NCBI GenBank assembly: GCA_009927375.1
Contig: RFNE01000108.1
Location: 1 to 8,672, forward strand
Reading direction: 5' to 3'
Length of the DNA stretch: 8,672 bases
DNA from: Actinomycetota bacterium
GTDB taxonomy: Bacteria > Actinomycetota > Acidimicrobiia > Acidimicrobiales > Ilumatobacteraceae
The notes under the pieces: model-generated
The model's database searches: none
What the model was told of the DNA's origin: nothing
Seen by the model: only the letters and a program-made list of their open reading frames with translations
Part shown: positions 1-5,342 of the stretch, piece by piece
Layout of the letters: each line of letters begins with the position of its first letter
Numbering within the stretch: the stretch's first letter is position 1
Translations under genes and position numbers: made by a program

Positions 1-678
1 CCGCCACGACGACGCATCGAGATCGGACAGATCGAGCATCTGTTCAAGATCGCGCTGAGTCTCCGCTGCACCCTTGCGATCCGACTTGTTGATCACGAAC
101 ACGTCGGCGACCTCCATCAAACCGGCCTTGTTCGCCTGCACCGCGTCACCCCAGCCCGGATTCACCACGACGACGGTCGTGTCGGCCTTCCCGGCGATCT
201 CGACTTCGACCTGACCGACGCCAACGGTTTCGACGAGGATCCACGGAGAACCGAGTGCATCGAGGAGTCTGATCGCCTCCGACGTGGCGAGCGACAAACC
301 ACCGAGGTGTCCGCGTGTCGCCATGCTGCGAATGAAGACCTCGTCGTCTGTCGCGTGTTCCTGCATGCGCACGCGGTCACCGAGGATCGCTCCACCGGTG
401 AATGGCGAGGAAGGATCGATTGCAAGCACGGCGACGGGCGAGCCAAGCGAGCGCAGATGTGCGATGACGGCGCTCGTCAATGTGCTCTTGCCGGCACCAG
501 GCGCACCAGTCATGCCGACGGTGTACGCCGAACCACTGAGCGGATAGGTGATCCGTCCGATCGATCGAGCATCGTCTCCCCCGCGTTCGATCACCGAGAG
601 GAGTCGTGCACGCGCGAGGCGATCACCGTCGCGCGCTGCCGAGAACAGCTCCGCGGGATCGGTGACCCGTCGAGTCAC
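1..678 (-). CDS. meaB: MeaB/ArgK-family GTPase, chaperone of methylmalonyl-CoA-type mutase (partial, 3' end missing)
   Basis: This is a G3E-class P-loop GTPase of the MeaB/ArgK family. Known members bind B12-dependent acyl-CoA mutases in the cytoplasm, gate loading of adenosylcobalamin and protect against inactivation. The frame is open for 226 codons from GTG 678 to the left window edge, so the C-terminal third is missing. Visible motifs are the P-loop GAPGAGKS (about residues 58-65, Lys64), the family signature DPSSPFTGGAILGDRVRM after it, the switch II segment ETVGVGQ (about 150-156) and the G4 guanine-specificity motif NKSD (197-200). The GTG start lies 3 nt after the stop of the NifU-type gene in the same frame, so the two are almost certainly co-transcribed. 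The ribosome-binding site is weak and translational coupling is likely. No mutase gene is visible; it may lie beyond the edge. The family call is firm, but the exact partner mutase cannot be read from this sequence. Confidence 0.93.
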   Translation of the reverse strand, partial: MTRRVTDPAELFSAARDGDRLARARLLSVIERGGDDARSIGRITYPLSGSAYTVGMTGAPGAGKSTLTSAVIAHLRSLGSPVAVLAIDPSSPFTGGAILGDRVRMQEHATDDEVFIRSMATRGHLGGLSLATSEAIRLLDALGSPWILVETVGVGQVEVEIAGKADTTVVVVNPGWGDAVQANKAGLMEVADVFVINKSDRKGAAETQRDLEQMLDLSDLDASSWR

Positions 679-681
679 GAA

Positions 682-912
682 CTACACCGCCACCACTTCG
701 GTGACGCCGTCAACACGGTCACGCATGATGCGCTCGATGCCCGCCTTCAGGGTCTGGTCGGATGCGGGACACGTGCCACATGCTCCGACGAGCGTGACGG
801 TGACGATCCCTGTCGCTTCGTCCACGTCCTTCAGCACGATGTCGCCGCCGTCGGCTTGGAGCGCGGGGCGAATGACCTCGATCGTCTCCTCGACTTGCAC
901 GCGCATACTCAC
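682..912 (-). CDS. NifU C-terminal-domain iron-sulfur scaffold protein
   Basis: This is a small stand-alone NifU C-terminal (Nfu-type) domain. The family assembles or carries a [4Fe-4S] cluster through a CxxC pair, usually at a dimer interface, and passes it to apo-proteins. From GTG 912 the protein has 76 residues. It contains the LRPALQADGGDI-like helix-loop (here IRPALQADGGDI) and the cluster motif GACGTCP with both cysteines present. The frame is open back to TTG 924, but a GGAGG sits 5 nt before GTG 912 and would be inside the gene if TTG were used. ATG 906 is 11 nt from the GGAGG and is the second choice. It is the first gene of a two-gene unit with meaB, and the start region faces a divergent small membrane protein gene 40 bp away. 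Family assignment is strong; its client proteins are unknown. Confidence 0.92.
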   Translation of the reverse strand: MSMRVQVEETIEVIRPALQADGGDIVLKDVDEATGIVTVTLVGACGTCPASDQTLKAGIERIMRDRVDGVTEVVAV

Positions 913-917
913 GAGAT

Positions 918-922
918 CCTCC
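918..922 (-). promoter_or_regulatory. Shine-Dalgarno site of the NifU-type gene
   Basis: A GGAGG on the minus strand lies 5 nt before GTG 912. It decides the start against TTG 924, which overlaps it, and against ATG 906, which is rather far from it. It is the clearest ribosome-binding site in the window. Confidence 0.7.
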
Positions 923-940
923 AATACATGCTGACGCCTC

Positions 941-946
941 TACGAT
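941..946 (+). promoter_or_regulatory. Putative -10 element (TACGAT) of a leaderless transcript for the small membrane protein
   Basis: TACGAT matches TANNNT and ends 6 nt before GTG 953. A transcript starting at the usual distance would begin at or next to the start codon, and no Shine-Dalgarno sequence is present. Leaderless mRNAs are common in Actinobacteria, so the geometry is plausible, but no -35 element is evident. Confidence 0.45.
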
Positions 947-947
947 A
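942..947 (-). promoter_or_regulatory. Putative -10 element (TATCGT) for the NifU-type gene and meaB
   Basis: On the minus strand TATCGT fits the actinobacterial TANNNT -10 pattern. A start point about 7 nt downstream would give a leader of roughly 23 nt carrying the GGAGG. It shares five bases with the -10 candidate of the divergent gene on the plus strand. I see no good -35 element. This is a motif match only. Confidence 0.4.
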
Positions 948-952
948 CGGGG

Positions 953-1093
953 GTGCTTGCTCACCAAGGTGGTTGGGATGAAATTCTGCTCGTTGCAGGT
1001 CCAATCGCACTGATCGTCCTCGCATTGTGGCAAGCAACACGCCGGGCAGACCGAATGAGCAGCGACGCCGGCGACGAACCTAGCGTCGACTGA
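953..1093 (+). CDS. Small single-pass membrane protein, uncharacterised (46 aa)
   Basis: A 46-residue reading frame from GTG 953 to TGA 1091-1093. It begins with LAHQGGWDE, continues with one hydrophobic stretch (about residues 11-26, ILLVAGPIALIVLALW), then a basic patch (QATRRADR) and an acidic tail. The positive residues after the segment predict an outside N-terminus and a cytoplasmic C-terminus. The layout is coherent for a real micro-protein: a sensible start, one transmembrane helix, positive-inside charge and a -10-like element 6 nt upstream. It fills an otherwise empty 167-bp gap between murA and the NifU-type gene. Its last 14 bases overlap the end of murA tail to tail. I recall similar short proteins with a GGWDE-like start in other Actinobacteria but cannot name a function. 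A chance ORF cannot be excluded. Confidence 0.65.
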   Translation: MLAHQGGWDEILLVAGPIALIVLALWQATRRADRMSSDAGDEPSVD

Positions 1094-2331
1094 CGTCGGC
1101 GCCGAGTGCAGCAAGACGACCTACGAGGTCGTCGTATCCACGATCGATGTGGTGGATGTTGTCGATCCTCGTCTCGCCCTGGGCGACGAGACCAGCCACC
1201 ACGAGCGCGGCTCCGGCGCGAATATCGGGGGCGCTGACCGGTGCACCGACCAAATTCTCCACTCCGCGGACGATTGCGTGGTGCCCCTCGATGCGCACGT
1301 TCGCCCCAACTTGACCAGTTCATCGACATAACGGAAGCGACCGGGATAGAGGTTCTCCGTCGCCACGCCGACTCCCTCGGCGACGGCAAGCATGCCAACG
1401 AGGAGTGGCTTGTAATCGGTGGCGATGCCGGGATACGGCAGCGTGGAAAAGTCGATCGACGTCAAACGTCGCGTGCTCACCACGCGCAGTCCGCCGCTCA
1501 CGGGCGTGATGTCCACGCCCATTTCAGAGAACCTCGTGATCAACATCTCCATGTGTTCGGCACGCGCACCGCTCACGACGACGTCTCCTTGCGCCACCGC
1601 AACTGCCGCAAGATACGTGGCCGCCTGAACGCGGTCACTCACCACCGCATGGTCGACTGCTCGCAGAGAGTCGGACGAAACGCCGGTGATCTCGAGTCGA
1701 TCACTACCAATTCCCGAGATCTCGGCGCCCATGTCGACGAGCATCATGCACAAATCGCCGATCTCTGGCTCCCTCGCGGCGTTGTCGATCACGGTCACAC
1801 CACGAGCCAAGACGGCAGCCATCAAGATGTTTTCCGTTGCGCCGACACTCGGGAACGGCAACTCGACGTGTGCACCGTGAAGATCGGTTGCAACCGCACG
1901 CACCCCATCGCGGTCGAGATCGAACACTGCGCCCATCTTTTCAAGGCCCATGACGTGCAGATCGATCGGTCGTGAACCAAAGTCGTCGCCGCCCGGCATT
2001 GCGATGTCGGCACGACCGACGCGCGCAAGCAATGGACCAAGCACGTTGATCGAAGCACGTATGCGATCGACGAGCTCGAACGGCGCAACCGGTGTGATGT
2101 CGCCCGAATGCTCGAGGACGAGATCGTGGGCACCCTCTCGGCTGCTGGACACCCCCAGCGCGCGAGCAGTTCGCACATCGTGTCGACGTCTGCGATGTCG
2201 GGAACGTTCGTGAGTCGATAACGCCCGGGCGCAAGCAACGTTGCCGCCATCAGCTTGAGCACCGAGTTCTTGGCACCCGGAACACTGACGGTGCCGCGCA
2301 AGTTCTCGGAGCGCCGAACGACGATGTGCAT
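1080..2331 (-). CDS. murA: UDP-N-acetylglucosamine 1-carboxyvinyltransferase, MurA (frame broken twice)
   Basis: MurA transfers the enolpyruvyl group of phosphoenolpyruvate to UDP-GlcNAc, the first committed step of peptidoglycan synthesis in the cytoplasm. The protein is readable along its whole length but in three successive frames: from ATG 2331 to about 2157, from there to about 1305, and then to the TAG at 1080. Adding one base at each junction restores about 417 residues, the usual size. Visible landmarks are PGAKN near the start (Lys21/Asn22, equivalent to Lys22/Asn23 of E. coli MurA), the catalytic loop PGGDDFGSRPIDLH, the YPGIATD segment, and the C-terminal RAGAALVVAGL and IDRGYDDL motifs. 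The residue matching catalytic Cys115 is Asp116. ATG 2331 is preferred over GTG 2337 because a -10-like CATACT ends 8 nt before it. Since murA is normally essential, sequence error is more likely than a true pseudogene. Confidence 0.93.
1304..1307 (-). other. Apparent frameshift 2 in murA (missing base in a G run)
   Basis: On the coding strand the text reads TTGGGGCGAACGTGC. One extra G gives Leu-Gly-Ala-Asn-Val-Arg-Ile-Glu-Gly, the expected MurA continuation, in the frame that ends at 1080. Without it the frame runs into unrelated sequence. A run of five G read as four is the simplest explanation. Confidence 0.85.
2152..2162 (-). other. Apparent frameshift 1 in murA (missing base)
   Basis: On the coding strand the text reads GCGCGCTGGGGGTGTCC. 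Adding one base restores the frame. An added C gives Ala-Arg-Leu-Gly-Val, which fits MurA best, and an added G gives Ala-Arg-Trp-Gly-Val. The exact base is therefore uncertain, but the frame change from the N-terminal to the central part is clear. Confidence 0.85.
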
Positions 2332-2339
2332 GGGCACTC

Positions 2340-2345
2340 AGTATG
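2340..2345 (-). promoter_or_regulatory. Putative -10 element (CATACT) for murA
   Basis: CATACT matches the TATAAT consensus at four of six bases and ends 8 nt before ATG 2331, so the transcript may be leaderless or nearly so. It overlaps the -10 candidate of the divergent transporter by four bases. The motif is weaker than the others in this window. Confidence 0.3.
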
Positions 2346-2347
2346 CT
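2342..2347 (+). promoter_or_regulatory. Putative -10 element (TATGCT) of a leaderless transcript for the MFS transporter
   Basis: TATGCT matches TANNNT and ends 6 nt before GTG 2354, the same spacing as for the small membrane protein. No Shine-Dalgarno sequence precedes the GTG. This supports GTG 2354 over the upstream in-frame ATGs at 2324 and 2330, which lie inside the murA coding region. Confidence 0.45.
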
Positions 2348-2353
2348 CGCGCG

Positions 2354-3630
2354 GTGGCAACTGCGAGCGCCGGCACCCAGAAATCGCCTATCTGGCGCGG
2401 TTTGCGCGCACCAGAACCGTTGACGACTCGTCAGCGACAGGTGGTCGTCCTCCTCGCCATCGCGTGCTTCCCTTCGTCGTTCGTGAACACGGTGTTCACC
2501 CAAACCGTCGCGTATGCGGCCAGCGAGTTCGGTGTTGGCGAGCAGGGACAGGGCTTCGGTGCGGCAGTTGTTCGCTGGGGTGTCATCATTGCGCTCCCAC
2601 TCGCGTCGCTTGCGGATCGCGTGGGACGGCGCACCATGATTCTCGTGACCGCGTGGCTCGCACCGCTCGTCACGTCGCTCGGCGCGTTCGCCCCATCGTT
2701 CCCGATCCTCGTCGCCACTCAAACGATCGGTCGACCGCTGGGCATCGCGCTCAACATCTTCGTTCTCGTCTTTGCGGTTGAAGAAATGGGGTCGAACTCG
2801 CGGGCATGGGCGCTCAGCATCCTCGCGATGGCGAGTGGCATCGGCGCGGGCTCTGCGGTCGCCGCGATCCCGCTCGCCGGACTTTCCGAATCGAGTTGGC
2901 GCTTCGTCTATCTCGTCGGGCTCGGCTGGCTCGTTGTCGCCGCCGTGCTGACACGTCGGCTTCCCGAAACCGAACGGTTCGACGCACTGTCGCACCACAC
3001 GTCGAATGCGGCGACAGCGCACACATCCACGGTGACCGACTTGCGCTGCAGGTCGTCGTTGCGATCCTTCTCAACGTGTTCATTGCAACCGCATCGATCT
3101 TCCAGGTCCGCTACCTGAAAGACGTTCGGGGATACTCGGCAGGCCTCATCGCGCTCTACAACGTGATCACCGTTGTGCCTGCTTCACTCGGTCTCATCAT
3201 TGGTGGGAGACTCGCAGAGACTGCTGGGCGAAAGACATTGGCCGCAGTCGCCACCCCGCTCGGCGCACTTCTCATTGCTTCTTCGTTCGGGCTCTCGGGA
3301 TTCCTCATGTGGGGAGCGGCGCTGCTCGGGGGAATCTCACTTGCACTCGCGTATCCGGCGATGTCGGTGTTCCGCAACGAACTGTTCCCGACCGCCAAGC
3401 GCAGCATCGCCTCGGCGATGATCACGACCGCGTCGTTGCTCGGCGGAAGCGCGGGCCTGATCGTCGCGGGCATCCTCCTCGAGCGCGACATCAGCTACTT
3501 CACGGTGATGCTCACGTTCGCCTCGGGGCCCGTCCTCGTCGCGATCCTCGTCGCATTCGTCTATCCGGAAACGGCGCGACGCAAACTCGAGGACCTCAAT
3601 CCCGAGGACGTCGGTCTACAGGCCGGCTAA
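2354..3630 (+). CDS. Major facilitator superfamily transporter (frame broken once)
   Basis: This is a secondary transporter of the MFS type, an inner-membrane protein with about twelve predicted helices in two halves. Frame one (2354 to about 3046) encodes the first six helices. It carries the loop 2-3 motif LADRVGRRTM and ends its half with PETERF, a pattern typical of sugar-porter-like members. Frame two (about 3046 to 3630) encodes the second six helices with the repeated motif LAETAGRKTL and a C-terminal PETARRKLEDLNPED. One added base joins them into about 425 residues, a normal MFS length. The start GTG 2354 is chosen because a -10-like element lies 6 nt upstream and earlier ATGs fall within divergent murA. 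The last 15 bases overlap the hydrolase gene tail to tail. The substrate cannot be deduced; sugar, organic acid or drug are all possible. Confidence 0.88.
3044..3048 (+). other. Apparent frameshift in the MFS transporter (missing base)
   Basis: The text reads GACTTGCGCTGCAGGTC. An added C gives Asp-Leu-Arg-Leu-Gln-Val-Val-Val and leads straight into the seventh hydrophobic helix. Without it the first frame ends at a stop near 3118 in non-hydrophobic sequence. The position is known only to within about 10 nt, in the cytoplasmic loop between the two halves. Confidence 0.8.
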
Positions 3631-4188
3631 CCAATCGGAAATCGCGCGCGCTACGTCAGCGTCTCGACGGGCAAGGTCGTGACGAGCGCCATCCATCCAC
3701 ACCACCGTCGGTGGCACTCGCAGAAGTGCAAACGCGTTCTCGAGTTCACTCGGCGAACCGAACTCGTCCTTGGTTCCGCTCACGAACAGCAATGGGACCG
3801 ATAGCCGTGGGAAGTGTTCCGTGCGCAGCGAATCTGGTTTCTTCGGCGGATGGAGTGGATACGACACGCAGACAACACCCGCAACGTCGAACGGGTCGTC
3901 CACATCACTCGCAACCATCGAGCACATGCGGCCACCCATTGACCGCCCGCCGATGACGATCTCCTTCGTCGAGCAGCCGAGAGCATCCGCCACACCACGC
4001 ACTTCGCGGCGCACTGCGGCGAGCAACACTGGCGCCCGATCAGGAAACGACTTTCCCGCCTTGCGATAGTCGAAGTCACAGCGGAACGTCGGGAGCGGAG
4101 CGAGGTGATCCTCGATAGTGCGAAGGGATGGGTGGTCGGCGGAACTCCCCGATCCGGGGAACAGCACGACCGCTTTGATGTTGGTCAT
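3616..4188 (-). CDS. Small alpha/beta hydrolase (KANL3/Tex30-like)
   Basis: A 190-residue single-domain alpha/beta hydrolase, probably cytoplasmic since no signal peptide is seen. It begins with a strand and oxyanion loop (AVVLFPGSGSSADHP). The nucleophile elbow is GGRSMGG with Ser83, the acid is probably Asp141 in SGTKDEFG, and the histidine is His170 in ARHDL. The short length and the GRSMGG elbow resemble the KANL3/Tex30 hydrolase-like family, known from widespread bacterial proteins of unknown substrate. Its ATG shares the ATGA overlap with the stop of the J-domain gene, a sign of translational coupling, so it is the third gene of that operon. Its 3' end overlaps the transporter by 15 bases. 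Fold and triad are clear; the natural substrate is unknown. Confidence 0.87.
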   Translation of the reverse strand: MTNIKAVVLFPGSGSSADHPSLRTIEDHLAPLPTFRCDFDYRKAGKSFPDRAPVLLAAVRREVRGVADALGCSTKEIVIGGRSMGGRMCSMVASDVDDPFDVAGVVCVSYPLHPPKKPDSLRTEHFPRLSVPLLFVSGTKDEFGSPSELENAFALLRVPPTVVWMDGARHDLARRDADVARAISDWLAGL

Positions 4189-4895
4189 CCGAGCAAGATG
4201 CGGCGAGCTTCACCAAGTTCGTCGATCAATCGGCTCGCGCTCGTCTCGTCGCCACCGTGATCCGGATGAACTGCGCGCAAGGCGTCCCTGAATCGCGTCT
4301 GCACTTCTTTCTTCGTCGGCCTGACCGTGCCGACGGGAAATCCGAGGACTTCGAGTGCCCATGCGCGAGGATCCGCAACGTTGGCGATCGATGTCGCGCT
4401 CGTTCCTGCGATGAATCCCATGAACGATGAATCCAACGGCCCACGCCAGCGCATCGCCTTCTTGAGTGCAGGTGCGATCACTCGTCGCGCGGATGTGTCG
4501 AGTCGTTCGAGGCTGTAGATCGCAGCCAACGTGTGCTGCAGCGGCGTCCCGCCCTCGGAAAACTGGAATCGAACGGTCTCGCCGTCGGTGACCATGCGAT
4601 GGATGCTGCGTGCAAGACCGTGACGATCGATCTGGAAGCGATGCCGTAGACGTGGTTGGGTGACTCGCTCGTCGCGGTCGACCTGTGAGATGAGACGATC
4701 GAGATCGGGGTGGAGATCCTCATCGACCTGGGAGACGAAGTTGGCAACGATGGCTGCGAGCAACACGCCACCGAGCCCCGGTGCCGGATCGACGGGCAGG
4801 ACGAGGTTGCCGAGCGACAGCCTCCTCGTCGGGGTCACCGGCCGCGAGTGCCAGACTTCGACTTCGGCGAGGATGTCAGGCGTCGTCGCCGTCAA
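4185..4895 (-). CDS. Protein with C-terminal J-domain and uncharacterised N-terminal region
   Basis: About 236 residues from TTG 4895. The last 55 or so residues look like a DnaJ J-domain. A helix with LEVLGFP is followed by a basic helix (KKEVQTRFRDALRA), the diagnostic HPD loop (VHPDHGGD, residues 210-212) and a final helix (LIDELGEARRILLG). J-domains stimulate the ATPase of Hsp70/DnaK through the HPD motif. The first 180 residues match no family I know. They include VWHSRPVTPTRRLSLGN and a glycine-rich hydrophobic stretch (about 40-54) too short to be a sure membrane helix. The start is uncertain: the frame is open to 4955, TTG 4895 has a GAAGAAG just upstream and overlaps the previous gene by 20 bases, and GTG 4838 is an alternative. 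Gene order suggests it works with the acidic protein before it and the hydrolase after it. Confidence 0.8.
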   Translation of the reverse strand: MTATTPDILAEVEVWHSRPVTPTRRLSLGNLVLPVDPAPGLGGVLLAAIVANFVSQVDEDLHPDLDRLISQVDRDERVTQPRLRHRFQIDRHGLARSIHRMVTDGETVRFQFSEGGTPLQHTLAAIYSLERLDTSARRVIAPALKKAMRWRGPLDSSFMGFIAGTSATSIANVADPRAWALEVLGFPVGTVRPTKKEVQTRFRDALRAVHPDHGGDETSASRLIDELGEARRILLG

Positions 4896-5286
4896 GGTCT
4901 TCTTCGATCGAATCAATGCATGATTCGATGACCTGCTCAGCACCGATCGGAGCAATCAGCACGCCGTCCTCGAGGCGATAGCCGATGTCCAAGTTGTCCA
5001 ACATGTTGCACAACTTGGCGCGCTCCTCTTCACTCCAGTCCTCGATGTCGAATTCAGCAGTTTCAGAATCGACGTCGTTGTCGAACATGTCTTCGAGTTC
5101 GTCGAGGATGTCCTCCACGACCTCTTCATCCGATTGCGGAACGAGCAACTCGTCGCCGTCCCAACCGTGCTGGATGTTGTCTGCCGCCAACTTTGCGACG
5201 ACGTCAGCGCGTTCATCGACCGACCACTCCGTGAGATCGAAGCGGGTCGTTGCCGCTTCGGGATCGCGTGGGTTCCAGTCGCTCAC
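4876..5286 (-). CDS. Acidic protein with two tandem copies of a ~50-residue domain, uncharacterised
   Basis: From GTG 5286 the protein has 136 residues and is strongly acidic, especially in the linker (about 62-83) and tail. It contains an internal duplication: residues 16-65 start FDLTEWSVDERADVV and residues 79-129 start FDIEDWSEEERAKLC. Both continue with a leucine-rich helix, a GWDGDELLVP / YRLEDGVLIAP strand pair and a final acidic helix. The helix-strand-strand-helix pattern resembles small DUF2007-like domains, but that is only an impression. GTG 5286 is favoured because a TAGCGT lies 7 nt before it. The frame continues upstream to 5379, but that part is basic and overlaps glpX. It is the first gene of an operon with the J-domain protein and the hydrolase. 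Its function is unknown; I infer a protein-binding or adaptor role from the charge and repeat. Confidence 0.8.
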   Translation of the reverse strand: MSDWNPRDPEAATTRFDLTEWSVDERADVVAKLAADNIQHGWDGDELLVPQSDEEVVEDILDELEDMFDNDVDSETAEFDIEDWSEEERAKLCNMLDNLDIGYRLEDGVLIAPIGAEQVIESCIDSIEEDLDGDDA

Positions 5287-5293
5287 ACGCCCG

Positions 5294-5299
5294 ACGCTA
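5294..5299 (-). promoter_or_regulatory. Putative -10 element (TAGCGT) of a leaderless transcript for the acidic protein/J-domain/hydrolase operon
   Basis: TAGCGT matches TANNNT and ends 7 nt before GTG 5286, with no Shine-Dalgarno sequence in between. This fits a leaderless mRNA and fixes the start of the operon's first gene. Confidence 0.45.
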
Positions 5300-5328
5300 C
5301 TTGTTTTCCGACGAGAAGTGAATTGGAG

Positions 5329-5334
5329 TAGATT
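5329..5334 (+). promoter_or_regulatory. Putative -10 element (TAGATT) of a leaderless transcript for glpX
   Basis: TAGATT matches TANNNT and ends 8 nt before ATG 5343. The nearest purine-rich GGAG (5325-5328) is 14 nt from the ATG, too far for a normal ribosome-binding site and partly against the -10. A T-rich patch at 5301-5309 might serve as a poor -35. Confidence 0.45.
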
Positions 5335-5342
5335 CGTCATCG

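Noticed and set aside
307..981. A 224-codon plus-strand frame opposite meaB and the NifU-type gene.
   Set aside because: It lies antisense to two well-supported genes with clear motifs, and its product has no coherent domain or membrane pattern.
1241..1975. A 244-codon plus-strand frame opposite murA.
   Set aside because: It is a shadow of murA on the opposite strand, rich in Arg and His, with no recognisable domain.
1121..3022. A 633-codon open frame on the minus strand spanning murA and the antisense of the transporter.
   Set aside because: Only the part from about 2157 down is the true central MurA. The part above 2331 is the antisense of the transporter and has the arginine- and histidine-rich composition typical of high-GC shadow frames.
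3041..3050. Programmed ribosomal frameshifting in the transporter or murA.
   Set aside because: No slippery heptamer followed by a stem or pseudoknot is seen at any of the four breaks, and neither gene family is known to use recoding. Sequence error explains all four alike.
4146..4160. A perfect inverted repeat (TCCCCG-ATC-CGGGGA) near the 5' end of the hydrolase gene.
   Set aside because: It lies within the codons of the conserved GSGSS loop, has no T tract and sits just after a coupled start. Chance in GC-rich coding DNA is the simpler explanation, though a minor effect on translation is possible.
4896..4955. Extending the J-domain protein upstream to TTG 4955.
   Set aside because: This would overlap the acidic protein gene by about 80 bases, and the added residues look like an out-of-frame copy of its acidic tail.
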